From Victivallis vadensis (GTDB lineage Bacteria > Verrucomicrobiota > Lentisphaeria > Victivallales > Victivallaceae): a stretch of 64,000 nt of DNA. A program made the translations under genes and the position numbers. Shown one piece after another: positions 33,283 to 43,626 of the stretch; the first letter of the stretch is position 1, and each line of letters starts with the position of its first letter. The DNA lies in NCBI RefSeq assembly GCF_003096415.1, contig NZ_QEKH01000018.1, positions 1-64,000 on the forward strand, given 5' to 3'. The notes below the pieces were generated by a model. That model was not told the origin of the DNA and ran no database searches. It was given only the letters and a program-made list of their open reading frames with translations.

Positions 33283-34362
33283 ATGAGTTTGATTCTGGGA
33301 ATCGAGTCCAGCTGCGATGAAACCGCGGCGGCGGTGGTTCGCGACGGTTATCAGGTTTTGTCCAGTTGCGTCGCGTCGCAGATCGCCAAACATGCGGTCC
33401 ACGGCGGCGTGGTTCCCGAACTGGCGGCGCGCGAACATCTGGTGGCGCTGAATCCGGTGGTGGAGGGCGCGTTGCGCGAGGCGGGCGTGACCATGAAGGA
33501 GATCGACGCGATCGCGGTGACGCAGGGCCCCGGACTGATTCCGGCGCTGCTGGTCGGCCTCTCGTTCGCGAAGGGATTGGCGATGGGCAACGGCAAGCCG
33601 CTGATCGGCGTGAACCACTTCATCGCCCATATTTACGGCGCGTTCCTCGACGAGGCGCACGGCGTGCTGGAAAATCCGGCGACCTATCCGCTGCTGGCGC
33701 TGGTGGTTTCCGGCGGCCATACCAGCCTGATGCTGATCGAGCGGGACGGGAAGGCCCGCCAGCTCGGCTGTACTATCGACGATGCGGCGGGCGAGGCGCT
33801 CGACAAGGGCGCGAAGCTGCTCGGGCTCGGTTATCCGGGCGGACCGATCATGCAGAAGACCGCCGAGGGCGGCGATCCGCATAAGTATGAGTTCCCGCGG
33901 CCGCTGACCGGCGGGGCGGGCAAGCCGCTGGCTCCGGAGAATCTGTACAATTTCAGCTTCAGCGGCATCAAGACCGCGTTGCTTTACCATGTGAAGCATC
34001 ATGCCGGGGCGGACGGAAAGCTGCCGGCGGAGCTGCTGCAGGACACCGTCGCGTCCTATCAGGAGGCGGTCGTGGATGTGCTGACCCGCAAGACCCTGCT
34101 GGCTGCGAAGAATTTCGGGGCGAAAACCATCGTGGTCGCGGGCGGCGTCGCCTGCAACTCGGTGCTGCGCGAACGGTTTGAAGCGTTGACTCCGAAGCAT
34201 GTCCAGCTGCGTCTGGCCGCGCGCAAATACTGCACGGACAACGCGGCGATGGTCGGCGGCCTCGGCTGGCACTACCACCGCAAACAGGCGTATTCGCCGC
34301 TGAATATCGATTCATTTGCCCGGTTGCCTCAGATTACGCAGGTGCCGTTTTTAGGGGAGTAG
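33283..34362 (+). CDS. tsaD: tRNA N6-adenosine threonylcarbamoyltransferase
   Basis: This 359-residue ASKHA-fold protein transfers threonylcarbamoyl to A37 of ANN-decoding tRNAs together with TsaB, TsaE and TsaC. Family motifs: GIESSCDETAAAVV at the N-terminus, HGGVVPELAAREH, the metal histidines in NHFIAHIYG, VSGGHTSLM, and VAGGVACNSVLRE near the C-terminus. The length is normal. It leads a rightward run of genes and is followed one base later by the HAD phosphatase gene. Confidence 0.96.
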   Translation: MSLILGIESSCDETAAAVVRDGYQVLSSCVASQIAKHAVHGGVVPELAAREHLVALNPVVEGALREAGVTMKEIDAIAVTQGPGLIPALLVGLSFAKGLAMGNGKPLIGVNHFIAHIYGAFLDEAHGVLENPATYPLLALVVSGGHTSLMLIERDGKARQLGCTIDDAAGEALDKGAKLLGLGYPGGPIMQKTAEGGDPHKYEFPRPLTGGAGKPLAPENLYNFSFSGIKTALLYHVKHHAGADGKLPAELLQDTVASYQEAVVDVLTRKTLLAAKNFGAKTIVVAGGVACNSVLRERFEALTPKHVQLRLAARKYCTDNAAMVGGLGWHYHRKQAYSPLNIDSFARLPQITQVPFLGE

Positions 34363-34363
34363 C

Positions 34364-35002
34364 ATGGTTAAGCTGATTGTTTTTGATTTGGATGGTACGT
34401 TGATCGATTCCCGGCTGGACCTTGCCGGGGCCGTGAACCATATGCGCGGCACGATGGGGCTTGAACCGCTGACCGCCGACCGGGTGATCTCGTTCGTCGG
34501 CAACGGCGTGCCGAATCTGGTGCGCCGCGCGATCGCCGACGCCGAGGTGGATTTCGACGAAGCGCTGCGGCGGATGAAGAAATATTACTCCTGTCATCTG
34601 ATGGATTCGACCAGTTTGTATCCGGGCGTCAAGGCCGGATTGAAAGAGCTGGGCGCGCAGGGAATCAAGCTGGCGGTGGTGACCAACAAGCCGACCGGGG
34701 CGGCGACGGTGATTCTGGAGAAGCTCGGCGTGGCCGGTTTTCTGGCCGACATCATCGGCGGGGATTCCGATTATCCGCTGAAGCCGGAGCCGGACGCGCT
34801 GAACGCGCTGCGCGCGAAATACCGGCTGCCGGCGGAAAGCTGCTGGATGTTCGGCGATCATTACACCGATCTGGAAGCGGGGCGGCGCGCCGGGTTCCGG
34901 CGGGCGCTGGCGAAGTACGGATTCGGCGAAGCACGCGGGGAAAAGCCCGATTTTGAGGTGGATTCCTTTTCCGAATTCGTGATGGCGATCAAAGGTTTTT
35001 GA
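34364..35002 (+). CDS. HAD phosphatase, phosphoglycolate phosphatase-like
   Basis: This 212-residue HAD-IA enzyme has motif I FDLDGTLIDS, motif II VVTNKPT, the lysine near KPEPDAL, and motif IV in MFGDHYTDLEAG. The small helical cap (residues 15-80) is of the phosphoglycolate phosphatase (Gph) type. It could clear 2-phosphoglycolate from DNA repair, but specificity is not provable from motifs. The start lies one base after the tsaD stop, so the two are co-translated. Confidence 0.85.
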   Translation: MVKLIVFDLDGTLIDSRLDLAGAVNHMRGTMGLEPLTADRVISFVGNGVPNLVRRAIADAEVDFDEALRRMKKYYSCHLMDSTSLYPGVKAGLKELGAQGIKLAVVTNKPTGAATVILEKLGVAGFLADIIGGDSDYPLKPEPDALNALRAKYRLPAESCWMFGDHYTDLEAGRRAGFRRALAKYGFGEARGEKPDFEVDSFSEFVMAIKGF

Positions 35003-35038
35003 AAACAGTCAATCAATAAAAAGAGAACGAGGAAAACA

Positions 35039-37042
35039 ATGCATCATTTGAGATTCCGTCAGGTACATCTGGATTTTCACACGTCACCCGATATTCCGGG
35101 AATCGGCGAGGCGTTCGACCGTGAAAAATGGCAGCGGCAGCTGCGGGACGCGCATGTGGATTCCATCACCTGTTTCTCGATCTGCCATCACGGCTGGAGC
35201 TATCACCCGACCAAGGTGGGAGAAATGCATCCGCACCTGAAGTTCGACCTGCTGCGCGCCCAGTTCGATGCGTGCAAGCAGATCGATGTGAATGTGCCGG
35301 TCTACATCACCGCCGGCTTCAACCAGCGCGTGGCGATGCTGCACCCCGAGTGGCATGAAATTTCGCCGGAGGGCAGGGGGCCGGACCCGCTGCATGCCGG
35401 ATTCATCAAGCTCTGCTTCAACACCGCTTATCTCGATCTGCTGTGCGCCGAGATCGAGGAGACCGCCGCGCTTTTCCCGAACTGCGACGGCATCTTTCTG
35501 GACATCATCAATCAGGGGCAGTGCTGCTGCCCCGCCTGTCTGGAGGGGATGAAGGAGCGCGGACTTGATGCGCGCGCCGAAGCCGACCGCAAGCTTTTCG
35601 CGGAGGAGGTTCTGCAACGTTATTATGAACGCACCACCGCCGCCGCGCGCAAACTGCGGCCGGATATGCCGGTTTTCCACAACTCCGGCCACGTGACCGT
35701 CGGCAAGACCGGCATCCTGAAATATTTCAGCCATCTGGAGCTGGAGAGCCTGCCGACCGGCGGCTGGGGATACGATCACTATCCGCTGTCGGCCGCCTAC
35801 AGCCGCAAGCTCGGGCTGGACTTCCTCGGCATGACCGGAAAATTCCACACCACCTGGGGCGAATTCGGCGGAATCAAGCACCCGAACGCGCTGCGCTACG
35901 AGTGTGCCGCGATGATCGCGAACGGTTCCAAGTGCAGCGTCGGCGACCAGCTCCACCCGGACGGCGCGCTCGACGAGAGCACCTACTCTTCCATCGCCGC
36001 CGCCTACCGCGAGGTCGAGGAAAAGGAGGCATGGTGCGACAACGTGACCAGCCGCGCGAATCTGGCGGTTCTCTCCGTCGCCGGCTTCACCCATGAAAAG
36101 GAAGAACCCGCCGACGTCGGCGCGGCGCGGCTGCTGCTGGAGGCGCATATCCCGTTCGATATGATCGACGCGGATATGGAGTTCAACGGCTACCGCTATT
36201 TGCTGCTGCCGGACGAGATCCGCATCGACGAAAAGCTCGAACGCAAACTGCGGGCGTTCCGCGATCAGGGCGGCAAGCTGATCCTCTCCGGCGCGAGCGG
36301 CCTGAAGCAGGGCGAGGATGTGTTCGCGCTGGAGTTGCCGATCGAGGGCGGCGCGGAAAACGGACTCAACCCGGATTATGTGAAAGGCGCTCCCGGAATC
36401 GCTCCGGATTTCGCGAAAACCCCGTTCGTGATGTACCTGTCATCGCGCCGCGTCAAGGCGAAGGCGGGCGTCAGCCTCGGCGAGGTGTTCGATCCCTACT
36501 TCAACCGCGATTACCGGCACTTCTGCAGCCATCAGCACACCCCGAACCGCCCGGAACCCTCCGGCTACGACGCCGGCGTGATGACTGATGACGTGCTCTA
36601 CTTCGCGCATCCGGTGTTTTCGATCTACCGCAGCTACGGCGCGGTGGCGGTGCAGGCGTTCGTGCTGAATGCGCTGCGCCGCTTCATGGGAGACGAGGTG
36701 CCGGTGAAGCTCGAAGGCATGCCGACCACCGGGCGGGTCACGCTGATGCGCCAGCAGTCCGAAAACCGCGACGTGCTGCATCTGCTGTACGCCAATACCG
36801 TCAATCGCGGCGGCGGCGGCGTGCCGGTGCCGGGCGAAACCTGGCCTGGCCGTTCGATCGAGGTGATCGAGGAACTTACGCCGATCGGCCCGGTCCGGGC
36901 TTCGGTCCGGGCGGAAGCGCCGGTGAAGAGCGTGAAGCTGGTTCCGGCGGGAACGGAGCTGCCCTTTGAACAGAAGGATGGCAGGGTTGTGTTTACCGTG
37001 CCGGAATTCACCTGTCACCAGATGGTCGAACTGGCGTATTGA
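35039..37042 (+). CDS. GHL6-type glycoside hydrolase with beta-galactosidase-like trimerisation domain
   Basis: This 667-residue protein has no signal peptide. The N-terminal half is a TIM-barrel of the hypothetical glycosidase GHL6 kind: RQVHLDFHTSPDIPG, CFSICHHGWSYHP, CDGIFLDIINQGQCCC and HNSGHVTVGK. The middle (from about residue 345) reads as a glutamine-amidotransferase-like trimerisation fold (VLSVAGFTHEKE, YLLLPDEIRIDEKLER), and a beta-sandwich tail follows. Acidic residues in FLDII and in the GDQLHPDG region are candidate catalysts. The substrate is unknown; alpha-fucoside or galactoside activity would be in line with relatives. The ribosome site GAGGAAAACA supports the start. Confidence 0.8.
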   Translation: MHHLRFRQVHLDFHTSPDIPGIGEAFDREKWQRQLRDAHVDSITCFSICHHGWSYHPTKVGEMHPHLKFDLLRAQFDACKQIDVNVPVYITAGFNQRVAMLHPEWHEISPEGRGPDPLHAGFIKLCFNTAYLDLLCAEIEETAALFPNCDGIFLDIINQGQCCCPACLEGMKERGLDARAEADRKLFAEEVLQRYYERTTAAARKLRPDMPVFHNSGHVTVGKTGILKYFSHLELESLPTGGWGYDHYPLSAAYSRKLGLDFLGMTGKFHTTWGEFGGIKHPNALRYECAAMIANGSKCSVGDQLHPDGALDESTYSSIAAAYREVEEKEAWCDNVTSRANLAVLSVAGFTHEKEEPADVGAARLLLEAHIPFDMIDADMEFNGYRYLLLPDEIRIDEKLERKLRAFRDQGGKLILSGASGLKQGEDVFALELPIEGGAENGLNPDYVKGAPGIAPDFAKTPFVMYLSSRRVKAKAGVSLGEVFDPYFNRDYRHFCSHQHTPNRPEPSGYDAGVMTDDVLYFAHPVFSIYRSYGAVAVQAFVLNALRRFMGDEVPVKLEGMPTTGRVTLMRQQSENRDVLHLLYANTVNRGGGGVPVPGETWPGRSIEVIEELTPIGPVRASVRAEAPVKSVKLVPAGTELPFEQKDGRVVFTVPEFTCHQMVELAY

Positions 37043-37069
37043 GGAACGTGTAATAAAAAGGACCGTATC

Positions 37070-37894
37070 ATGAATGAGCTCAGGTTTTTCGTCGACGAGA
37101 GGAAATGCATCCGTTGCGGGGCCTGTGTGCGGGATTGTCCGGCGCAGATATTGAAATTCGACGCCACCCAGCATCCGGCGATGGTCGAGGACGGGGCGAA
37201 AAGCTGCATCCGGTGCCAGCACTGTCTGGCGGTCTGCCCGAGCGGCGCGATTTCGATTCTCGGACGTGACCCGATGGATTCGCAGCGGGCCGGAGCCGAA
37301 CCGGCGCCGGAGGCGATGCTCGCGCAGATCAAAATGCGCCGCACCTGCCGGAATTACCGCAAGGAAGCGGTCGACGCGGATACGCTGCACAAACTGCTCG
37401 GCATGCTCGACTGGGTGCCGACCGGCGTGAACAATCATTCGCTGGATTTCGCGGTGGTGGACGATCCGGCGGTGATGGACGAGATCCGCGCCGAAGTGAA
37501 CGACCGGGTGCTGGCGATGATGAAGATGGACCCGCTGCCGCCGTTCGCGGCTCGGATGGAGCGTTACCGCAAGCAGATTCTGGCGGGGCGCGACGTGATC
37601 TTCCGCGGCGCGCCGCATCTGATCGCGGTGTCGTCGAAGGCCGATTCGCCGTGCCCGGAGATCGACCCGGTGATCGCGCTCTCCTACTTTGAACTCTATG
37701 CGCAGACGCTCGGCGTCGGCACCACATGGTGCGGCCTCGCGGCGGGAGCTTTCAAGGTGTTTCCGAAGCTGCGGCAGCGCATCGGCGTGCCGGACGGCTA
37801 TGAACTTGGCTATGTGATGCTCTTCGGGCCGACCAGTTTGAAGTACCCGCGGGCGACCCAGCCCGGCAAAGTGCGCCTTCACAGCGTGAAGTAA
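37070..37894 (+). CDS. Nitroreductase with N-terminal 2x[4Fe-4S] ferredoxin domain
   Basis: This 274-residue fusion begins with a bacterial ferredoxin module holding two cluster motifs (CIRCGACVRDCP and CIRCQHCLAVCP, residues 12-60). A nitroreductase-fold FMN domain follows (RRTCRNYRKEAVDADTLHKL, PTGVNNHSLDFAVV, GVGTTWCGLAAGAF). Electrons would pass from reduced ferredoxin through the clusters to flavin and then to an unknown acceptor. This layout is widespread in anaerobes, which agrees with an anaerobic host. The neighbours on both sides are unrelated. Confidence 0.9.
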   Translation: MNELRFFVDERKCIRCGACVRDCPAQILKFDATQHPAMVEDGAKSCIRCQHCLAVCPSGAISILGRDPMDSQRAGAEPAPEAMLAQIKMRRTCRNYRKEAVDADTLHKLLGMLDWVPTGVNNHSLDFAVVDDPAVMDEIRAEVNDRVLAMMKMDPLPPFAARMERYRKQILAGRDVIFRGAPHLIAVSSKADSPCPEIDPVIALSYFELYAQTLGVGTTWCGLAAGAFKVFPKLRQRIGVPDGYELGYVMLFGPTSLKYPRATQPGKVRLHSVK

Positions 37895-37902
37895 GGGGCG
37901 GA

Positions 37903-39246
37903 ATGCGTCGGCTGAAACGGAAATTCGAGCTTCATGAACCGGGCTTCAACGCGGCGGTTTCCGCCGCGCTGCGGCTGCGGGAGCACGGCTTTGCCGCCGG
38001 GCTGGTCGGCGGTTCGGTCCGCGACCTGCTGCTCGGCAAAGTGCCGTCGGATTTCGACCTGGTGACTTCGGCGAAGCCGGAGGAGCTGGCGCAGTTGTTC
38101 GCGGATTTCCGGGCGGTCGGGGCGAGTTTCGGGGTTTCGCTGATCGGAGTCGGCGGCGTGTCGCTGGAGGTCGCCACCGCCCGCGAGGAGCGCAACTATC
38201 TGGACGGACGCCATCCCGAGTTGGTGCGCTATACCGCCGATCTGGAGTGCGACGTGCAGCGGCGCGATTTCACGATCAACGCATTGTGGTACGATCCCGC
38301 CGAAGGCGAGGTGTGCGACTGCGTCGGCGGCATCGACGACCTGGAACGCGGCGTCGTGCGCACGGTCGGCGATGCGGGGCGGCGGTTCAACGAGGATTAT
38401 CTGCGGATGCTGCGGGCGGTGCGTTTCGCGGCCCGGCTCCGCTTTGAGCTGTTTCCGGAGACCCGGCGGGCGATTCAGGCGCTGGCGCCGAAGGCGGCCG
38501 GACTGGCCGGTGAGCGGATCAATGCCGAGGTGACCCGGATGCTCACGGGACCCGATCCGGCGCGGGCGGTGCGGATGCTGTTCGACACCGGCTTGCTCGC
38601 GGCGGTGCTGCCGGAGGTGGCCGCGCTCGACGGCGTGGAGCAGCCGCCGGAATTCCACCCCGAGGGCGACGTGCTGACCCATACGCTGCTGATGCTCAGC
38701 CACATGGCCTGCGCGGACGCGAATCTGGCGTGGAGCGTGCTGCTGCACGATATCTCCAAGCCGGAGGCGCGGACCGTCGGCGAGGATGGGCGCGCCCGTT
38801 TTTACGCGCACGAAAGCATGGGCGCGGAACTGGCCGGGAAGATTCTGGACCGGCTGCACTTCTCCTCAGCCGACCGCGATTCGATCACGCAGGCGGTGCG
38901 GAACCACATGCGTTTCGCGTCGGTGCGCGACATGCGCGCGGCGAAGCTGCGCAAGCTGATCGCCGACCCGAATTTCCCGCTGGAGCTGGAGCTGCACCGG
39001 CTCGACTGCATCAGTTGCCACGGCCTGATGGAGTGCTTCGTATTCCTGCTGGACCGCCTCGCCGCCGAACCGGAACACCGCCGGCTGCCGGAGCCGTGGG
39101 TCAGGGGGCGCGACCTGGTCGCCGCGGGGGTGAAGCCGGGGCCCCGCTTCAAAACGGTATTGGAGGAGGTGTTCGAGCTTCAGCTTGCCGGAGAGCTGTC
39201 CACGCCGGAAGAGGCGCTGGAGACGGCGCTGGAGCGCTTCCGCTGA
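37903..39246 (+). CDS. cca: CCA tRNA nucleotidyltransferase / poly(A) polymerase family with HD domain
   Basis: This 447-residue protein has the class II nucleotidyltransferase head (LVGGSVRDLLLGKVPSDFDL with GGxVRD and DxD), the second conserved block in RRDFTINALWYDP, RNA-binding neck motifs (DAGRRFNEDYLRMLRAVRFA), and an HD hydrolase domain (THTLLMLSHMACAD, LLHDISKPEART). It adds or repairs the CCA tail of tRNA; separation from poly(A) polymerase needs a phylogeny. It starts eight bases after the nitroreductase stop with GGGGCGGA as ribosome site. Confidence 0.9.
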   Translation: MRRLKRKFELHEPGFNAAVSAALRLREHGFAAGLVGGSVRDLLLGKVPSDFDLVTSAKPEELAQLFADFRAVGASFGVSLIGVGGVSLEVATAREERNYLDGRHPELVRYTADLECDVQRRDFTINALWYDPAEGEVCDCVGGIDDLERGVVRTVGDAGRRFNEDYLRMLRAVRFAARLRFELFPETRRAIQALAPKAAGLAGERINAEVTRMLTGPDPARAVRMLFDTGLLAAVLPEVAALDGVEQPPEFHPEGDVLTHTLLMLSHMACADANLAWSVLLHDISKPEARTVGEDGRARFYAHESMGAELAGKILDRLHFSSADRDSITQAVRNHMRFASVRDMRAAKLRKLIADPNFPLELELHRLDCISCHGLMECFVFLLDRLAAEPEHRRLPEPWVRGRDLVAAGVKPGPRFKTVLEEVFELQLAGELSTPEEALETALERFR

Positions 39247-39283
39247 AATTGCGTAAACTTTTGCGATATCGGGGAAAAGGAGT

Positions 39284-39312
39284 TTGCGTTCGCCGGAAAA
39301 CCGGTGTATATT
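39284..39312 (+). promoter_or_regulatory. Promoter of paaK-like gene
   Basis: TTGCGT (39284-39289) and TATATT (39307-39312) are separated by 17 bases and lie about 37 bases before the start codon. Confidence 0.6.
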
Positions 39313-39348
39313 ACTTGACCTTTCAACCATTTTTATGTAGGGATTTCT

Positions 39349-40665
<1,317 letters not shown>

Positions 40666-40676
40666 GCGGACCGCTG

Positions 40677-40715
40677 AAAAAAGGCCGGAAGTCCAGTCGG
40701 ATTTCCGGCCTTTTT
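40677..40715. terminator. Bidirectional terminator between paaK and proline-rich gene
   Basis: A 10-pair GC-rich stem (40681-40690 with 40703-40712) is flanked by A runs on the left and T runs on the right. It can stop transcripts from both convergent genes. Confidence 0.85.
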
Positions 40716-40722
40716 GCATGAC

Positions 40723-41088
40723 TTATCGATGGCCGCCGTGTCCCGGCCGCGGCGGCGGTCCGGGACGGTGCTGCGGCGGGCGGCCCCAGTCGCAGTGCGG
40801 CCGCGGCGGCGGAGGCGGTGGAGCCATATAGACCGGCGGCGCGACATAAACCGGCGGCGGAACCGCATAGGCCGGCTGCTGCACCACGACCGGCGGCGCG
40901 GGAGCGACGACGACCGGAGCGGGAGCCGGAGTCACGACCGTGACCGGCGGGAAGAGAATCCGTGTGACCCGGTCGATCACCTGCATGGTGCGGTCGAAGC
41001 CGTCCGGGCCGTGATGGGCGCTGGCGGTGAATCCCGTGAAGCAGACGATTCCGACGGCGGCGGCGAATGTGAGAAATCTGTTGTTCAT
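40723..41088 (-). CDS. Small secreted proline-rich protein
   Basis: This 121-residue protein has a clear signal peptide (FLTFAAAVGIVCFTGFTASA). The mature part is short: a helical stretch of about 25 residues, then a long Pro/Val/Ala segment and a Pro/Arg/His/Gly-rich tail (PPPPPRPHCDW, RPGPPPRPGHGGHR). It could reach across the periplasm or interact with the cell wall, but no family is recognised. It is monocistronic, with a good ribosome site (CAGGAGGTCAATC) and a shared terminator at 40677-40715. Confidence 0.7.
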   Translation of the reverse strand: MNNRFLTFAAAVGIVCFTGFTASAHHGPDGFDRTMQVIDRVTRILFPPVTVVTPAPAPVVVAPAPPVVVQQPAYAVPPPVYVAPPVYMAPPPPPPRPHCDWGRPPQHRPGPPPRPGHGGHR

Positions 41089-41212
41089 GATTGACCTCCT
41101 GACTGTTTTTTCATCCGTTCCGCATTCCGGGAAAACCGCTTCCCGGAATTTGTTTCTGATTATAAAACGATTAGGAAATCAATAATATTGTAATATCCGA
41201 ATTTATTTTCAC

Positions 41213-41251
41213 AAAAAAATCCGCATCCGATGGGCGGACGCGGATTTTTTT
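41213..41251 (-). terminator. Terminator after glutaredoxin gene
   Basis: A 12-pair stem (41213-41224 with 41240-41251) has A and T tracts at its base. It begins five bases past the glutaredoxin stop and can act in both directions. Confidence 0.85.
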
Positions 41252-41255
41252 GCGG

Positions 41256-41510
41256 TCAGAGCAAGCCCCAGGCCTTCATATCCGCTTCGAGTCTGGCGGC
41301 GTCGAAAACCTGTCCCGGACGCCATTGGCCGTTGTATTCCATGGTCGGAACGACCCAGTCATCGCCGCCGTTGACTTCGATGACCTTTTGGATCACCTCC
41401 TGCGGCTGCTCCTCGATTTCCAGATATTCGAACGGGATTCTGTGCTCGTTCAGCCAGGCGATGGCTTTGTGGCAATGCGGACAGACACTCCAGGCGTAGA
41501 CTTTCAGCAT
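41256..41510 (-). CDS. Glutaredoxin-like thioredoxin-fold protein
   Basis: This 84-residue thioredoxin-fold protein has the active site CPHC in YAWSVCPHCHKAI and the cis-proline in VVPTMEYNG. Glutaredoxins reduce disulfides or glutathione adducts; the CPHC site and short size are also seen in NrdH-like redoxins. The ATG at 41508-41510 follows GAGGAGGAAAGCATC. Much longer open frames on this strand are antisense of the MscS gene and not coding. A strong terminator follows. Confidence 0.87.
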   Translation of the reverse strand: MLKVYAWSVCPHCHKAIAWLNEHRIPFEYLEIEEQPQEVIQKVIEVNGGDDWVVPTMEYNGQWRPGQVFDAARLEADMKAWGLL

Positions 41511-41578
41511 GATGCTTTCCTCCTCTGTTGGTTGACTGGAATTATCATAGCACATCCGGCGATTTATGCAAGCCGGAT

Positions 41579-41607
41579 TTGACAGAACCCCGGAAACACG
41601 GTACATT
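41579..41607 (+). promoter_or_regulatory. Strong sigma-70-type promoter of mscS
   Basis: A consensus -35 TTGACA (41579-41584) and TACATT (41602-41607) are exactly 17 bases apart, 27 bases before the MscS start codon. Confidence 0.8.
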
Positions 41608-41633
41608 AATCCATAAACTGAGAGGAGTTGAAT

Positions 41634-42968
41634 ATGAAGCGTTGTTGGATGCTGATTGTATGCGGTGCATTGCTCTGGGGCGGGTTTGTTCCCGAAACGG
41701 CCGCTTTGGAGGTCCCCGGCGAAACGATCGGGGAAAAGAGCGCTGAAACGGAGAAGAAAGCGGAGCCGGAGAAAGAGGAGCAGCCGTCGGAAATCGACCG
41801 GATTCTCTCCGGCGAGGAGGCAATTCCGCTGGTTTCCAGTGAAGAGCTGGAGGATCATCTGAACCGGCAGGTCAATGAATTTCTGGAGTGGTTCAACCGG
41901 GAACGGCATGCGCTGCTGGTTTTTCTGCTGGGAAGCATCGGTTCGCTGGCGGTGGGGGGCGCGGTTGGTTATGGATTCAAGAAGCTGTTTGAAAAGAAAG
42001 CCGATCCCAAGACCAATTCGCTGCGCTGGCAACTGGCGTGGGCGCTGACTCAGCCGCTGCTGCTGATGATGGTGCTGATTTCGGTATTCGGTTTCATGCT
42101 GCCGGTGCTGCAATCGCTGCCGACGCTCTATGTGTGGGATGCGCGGCTTTTCTTCACCTGCGCGACCGCGATCGCGGCATGGGCGGGGCTGCGGCTGATC
42201 GAAGTGTTGAGCGTGCGCATGTGCGCCTATGCGAAGCGGCAGAACAACAACCTCGATGCGCTGATGGTCGACATCACCCGCAAGGTGCTGAAGATTTCGC
42301 TGGTGACGCTGACCGTGATGTTCATCGGACAGAGCATCTTCAATTTGAACATCACCACGCTGCTGGCCGGAGCCGGAGTGGTCGGGTTGGCGATCGCCTT
42401 CGCTTCGCGTGAAACGCTGTCGAACTTTTTCGGTACGCTGGTGATCATCATGGACCGGCCGTTCCGCTGCGGAGACCGTATCCAGACCGACGGCATCGAC
42501 GGATTGGTCGAATCGGTCGGGATGCGCAGCACCCGGATTCTGACCGATGACGAAAGCGTCTATACGATTCCGAACAGCAAGATCGCCGAAAGCAACATCG
42601 AGAACATCAGCCGCCGCGGCCTGATCCGCTTTGCGTTCACATTGGGGCTGGTGTACGACACCTCCGATGAAAATATGGCGAAGGCGATGAAGATTCTGCA
42701 TGGGATCGTGGATAATTTCAAGGGGCAGGATCTGCCCGCGTACACTCCCCGGATTTTCTTCGACACCTTCGGAGCGTCGGCGATGAACATCCGCGTGATC
42801 ATGTGGCTGAAAACCGCCAGCTTCGAGACGGAGGAAGCGTGGCGCACCGAAATCAACCTTGCGATCCTGAAACAGTTCAACGAAGCCGGCTTGAGCATGG
42901 CCTACAATACGGTCACGAACTACGTCAAATTCGACCCGGCCGCCCTGCCGTCTCCGGCGGCGCGGTGA
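41634..42968 (+). CDS. mscS: MscS-family mechanosensitive ion channel
   Basis: This 444-residue membrane protein has a signal peptide or first helix (MLIVCGALLWGGFVPETAA), a charged periplasmic segment, then three to four helices. The pore helix has the alanine/glycine pattern LLAGAGVVGLAIAFASRETL, and the MscS beta domain follows (GDRIQTDGIDGLVESVGMRS, IPNSKIAESNIENIS). It opens under membrane tension to release solutes after osmotic downshock. The ATG at 41634 follows AGAGGAGTTGAAT; the in-frame TTG six bases earlier is not needed. Monocistronic with a near-consensus promoter. Confidence 0.93.
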   Translation: MKRCWMLIVCGALLWGGFVPETAALEVPGETIGEKSAETEKKAEPEKEEQPSEIDRILSGEEAIPLVSSEELEDHLNRQVNEFLEWFNRERHALLVFLLGSIGSLAVGGAVGYGFKKLFEKKADPKTNSLRWQLAWALTQPLLLMMVLISVFGFMLPVLQSLPTLYVWDARLFFTCATAIAAWAGLRLIEVLSVRMCAYAKRQNNNLDALMVDITRKVLKISLVTLTVMFIGQSIFNLNITTLLAGAGVVGLAIAFASRETLSNFFGTLVIIMDRPFRCGDRIQTDGIDGLVESVGMRSTRILTDDESVYTIPNSKIAESNIENISRRGLIRFAFTLGLVYDTSDENMAKAMKILHGIVDNFKGQDLPAYTPRIFFDTFGASAMNIRVIMWLKTASFETEEAWRTEINLAILKQFNEAGLSMAYNTVTNYVKFDPAALPSPAAR

Positions 42969-43010
42969 TGCCTGTTTCCGGCGCTTCGTCCTTGCCTGCC
43001 GTACACCGAA

Positions 43011-43613
43011 TCAGGCAAGCGTTTCGATGAAGTGTTCCGGGTATCTCTCCCGGTACGCCTTGTAGACCCGGTCCGGGCAACCGTCGAAGTTGAGCTGGTA
43101 CAGCCGGAAAGTGATCGTGATGTTCTTGGGCATCCAGTGCTCGACGTAACTGTAACAGTATTTCATGCCGAGCTTTTTCATCACCTCGCCGCTGCGCGGG
43201 TTGTTGACGTCGTGCGTGGCGGTGATATAGGAATAACCGGCAGCCCGGATGCGTTCCGTCACCGCCCGGGCCGCTTCCGTGGCGATGCCCCGGTGCTGGA
43301 AGCCGCTGCGCAGCCCGTAGCCGAAATCGCGGCTGTCGTCATTGCTCATGCCGACGTAGCCGACCGGGATGTTGTCGCTTTTGAGGCAGATCACGTACCG
43401 GTAGCCGGCGGGAGCCGCATACTGGTCGAAGTAGCGTTCCCGGACGTGCCGCCGGACGTCGTCGAGATTCTCCGCCGGATACCAGGGCAGGAAGGTGTTG
43501 GCTTCCCGGTCGCTCAGGATGGCGAACATTGCGTTGAGATCGTCCGGCGTCTCCTCCAGCTTGCGCAGGATCAGGCGCTCCGTTTCCAATCGCGGCGTAT
43601 TTTCGTAAATCAC
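43011..43613 (-). CDS. GNAT-family N-acetyltransferase (RimJ/RimL type)
   Basis: This 200-residue acetyltransferase opens with ENTPRLETERLILRKLEE, typical of RimJ/RimL-like GNATs. It has the acetyl-CoA loop around GYGLRSGFQHRGIATEAARA, followed by ITATHDVNNPRS, where the conserved asparagine sits. It could acetylate protein N-termini, an antibiotic or a small amine. It ends 42 bases after the mscS stop (convergent) and starts 13 bases downstream of the UDP-glucose dehydrogenase gene on the same strand, perhaps as the last gene of that transcript. Confidence 0.88.
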   Translation of the reverse strand: MIYENTPRLETERLILRKLEETPDDLNAMFAILSDREANTFLPWYPAENLDDVRRHVRERYFDQYAAPAGYRYVICLKSDNIPVGYVGMSNDDSRDFGYGLRSGFQHRGIATEAARAVTERIRAAGYSYITATHDVNNPRSGEVMKKLGMKYCYSYVEHWMPKNITITFRLYQLNFDGCPDRVYKAYRERYPEHFIETLA

Positions 43614-43626
43614 GCTGACTTCCGGT

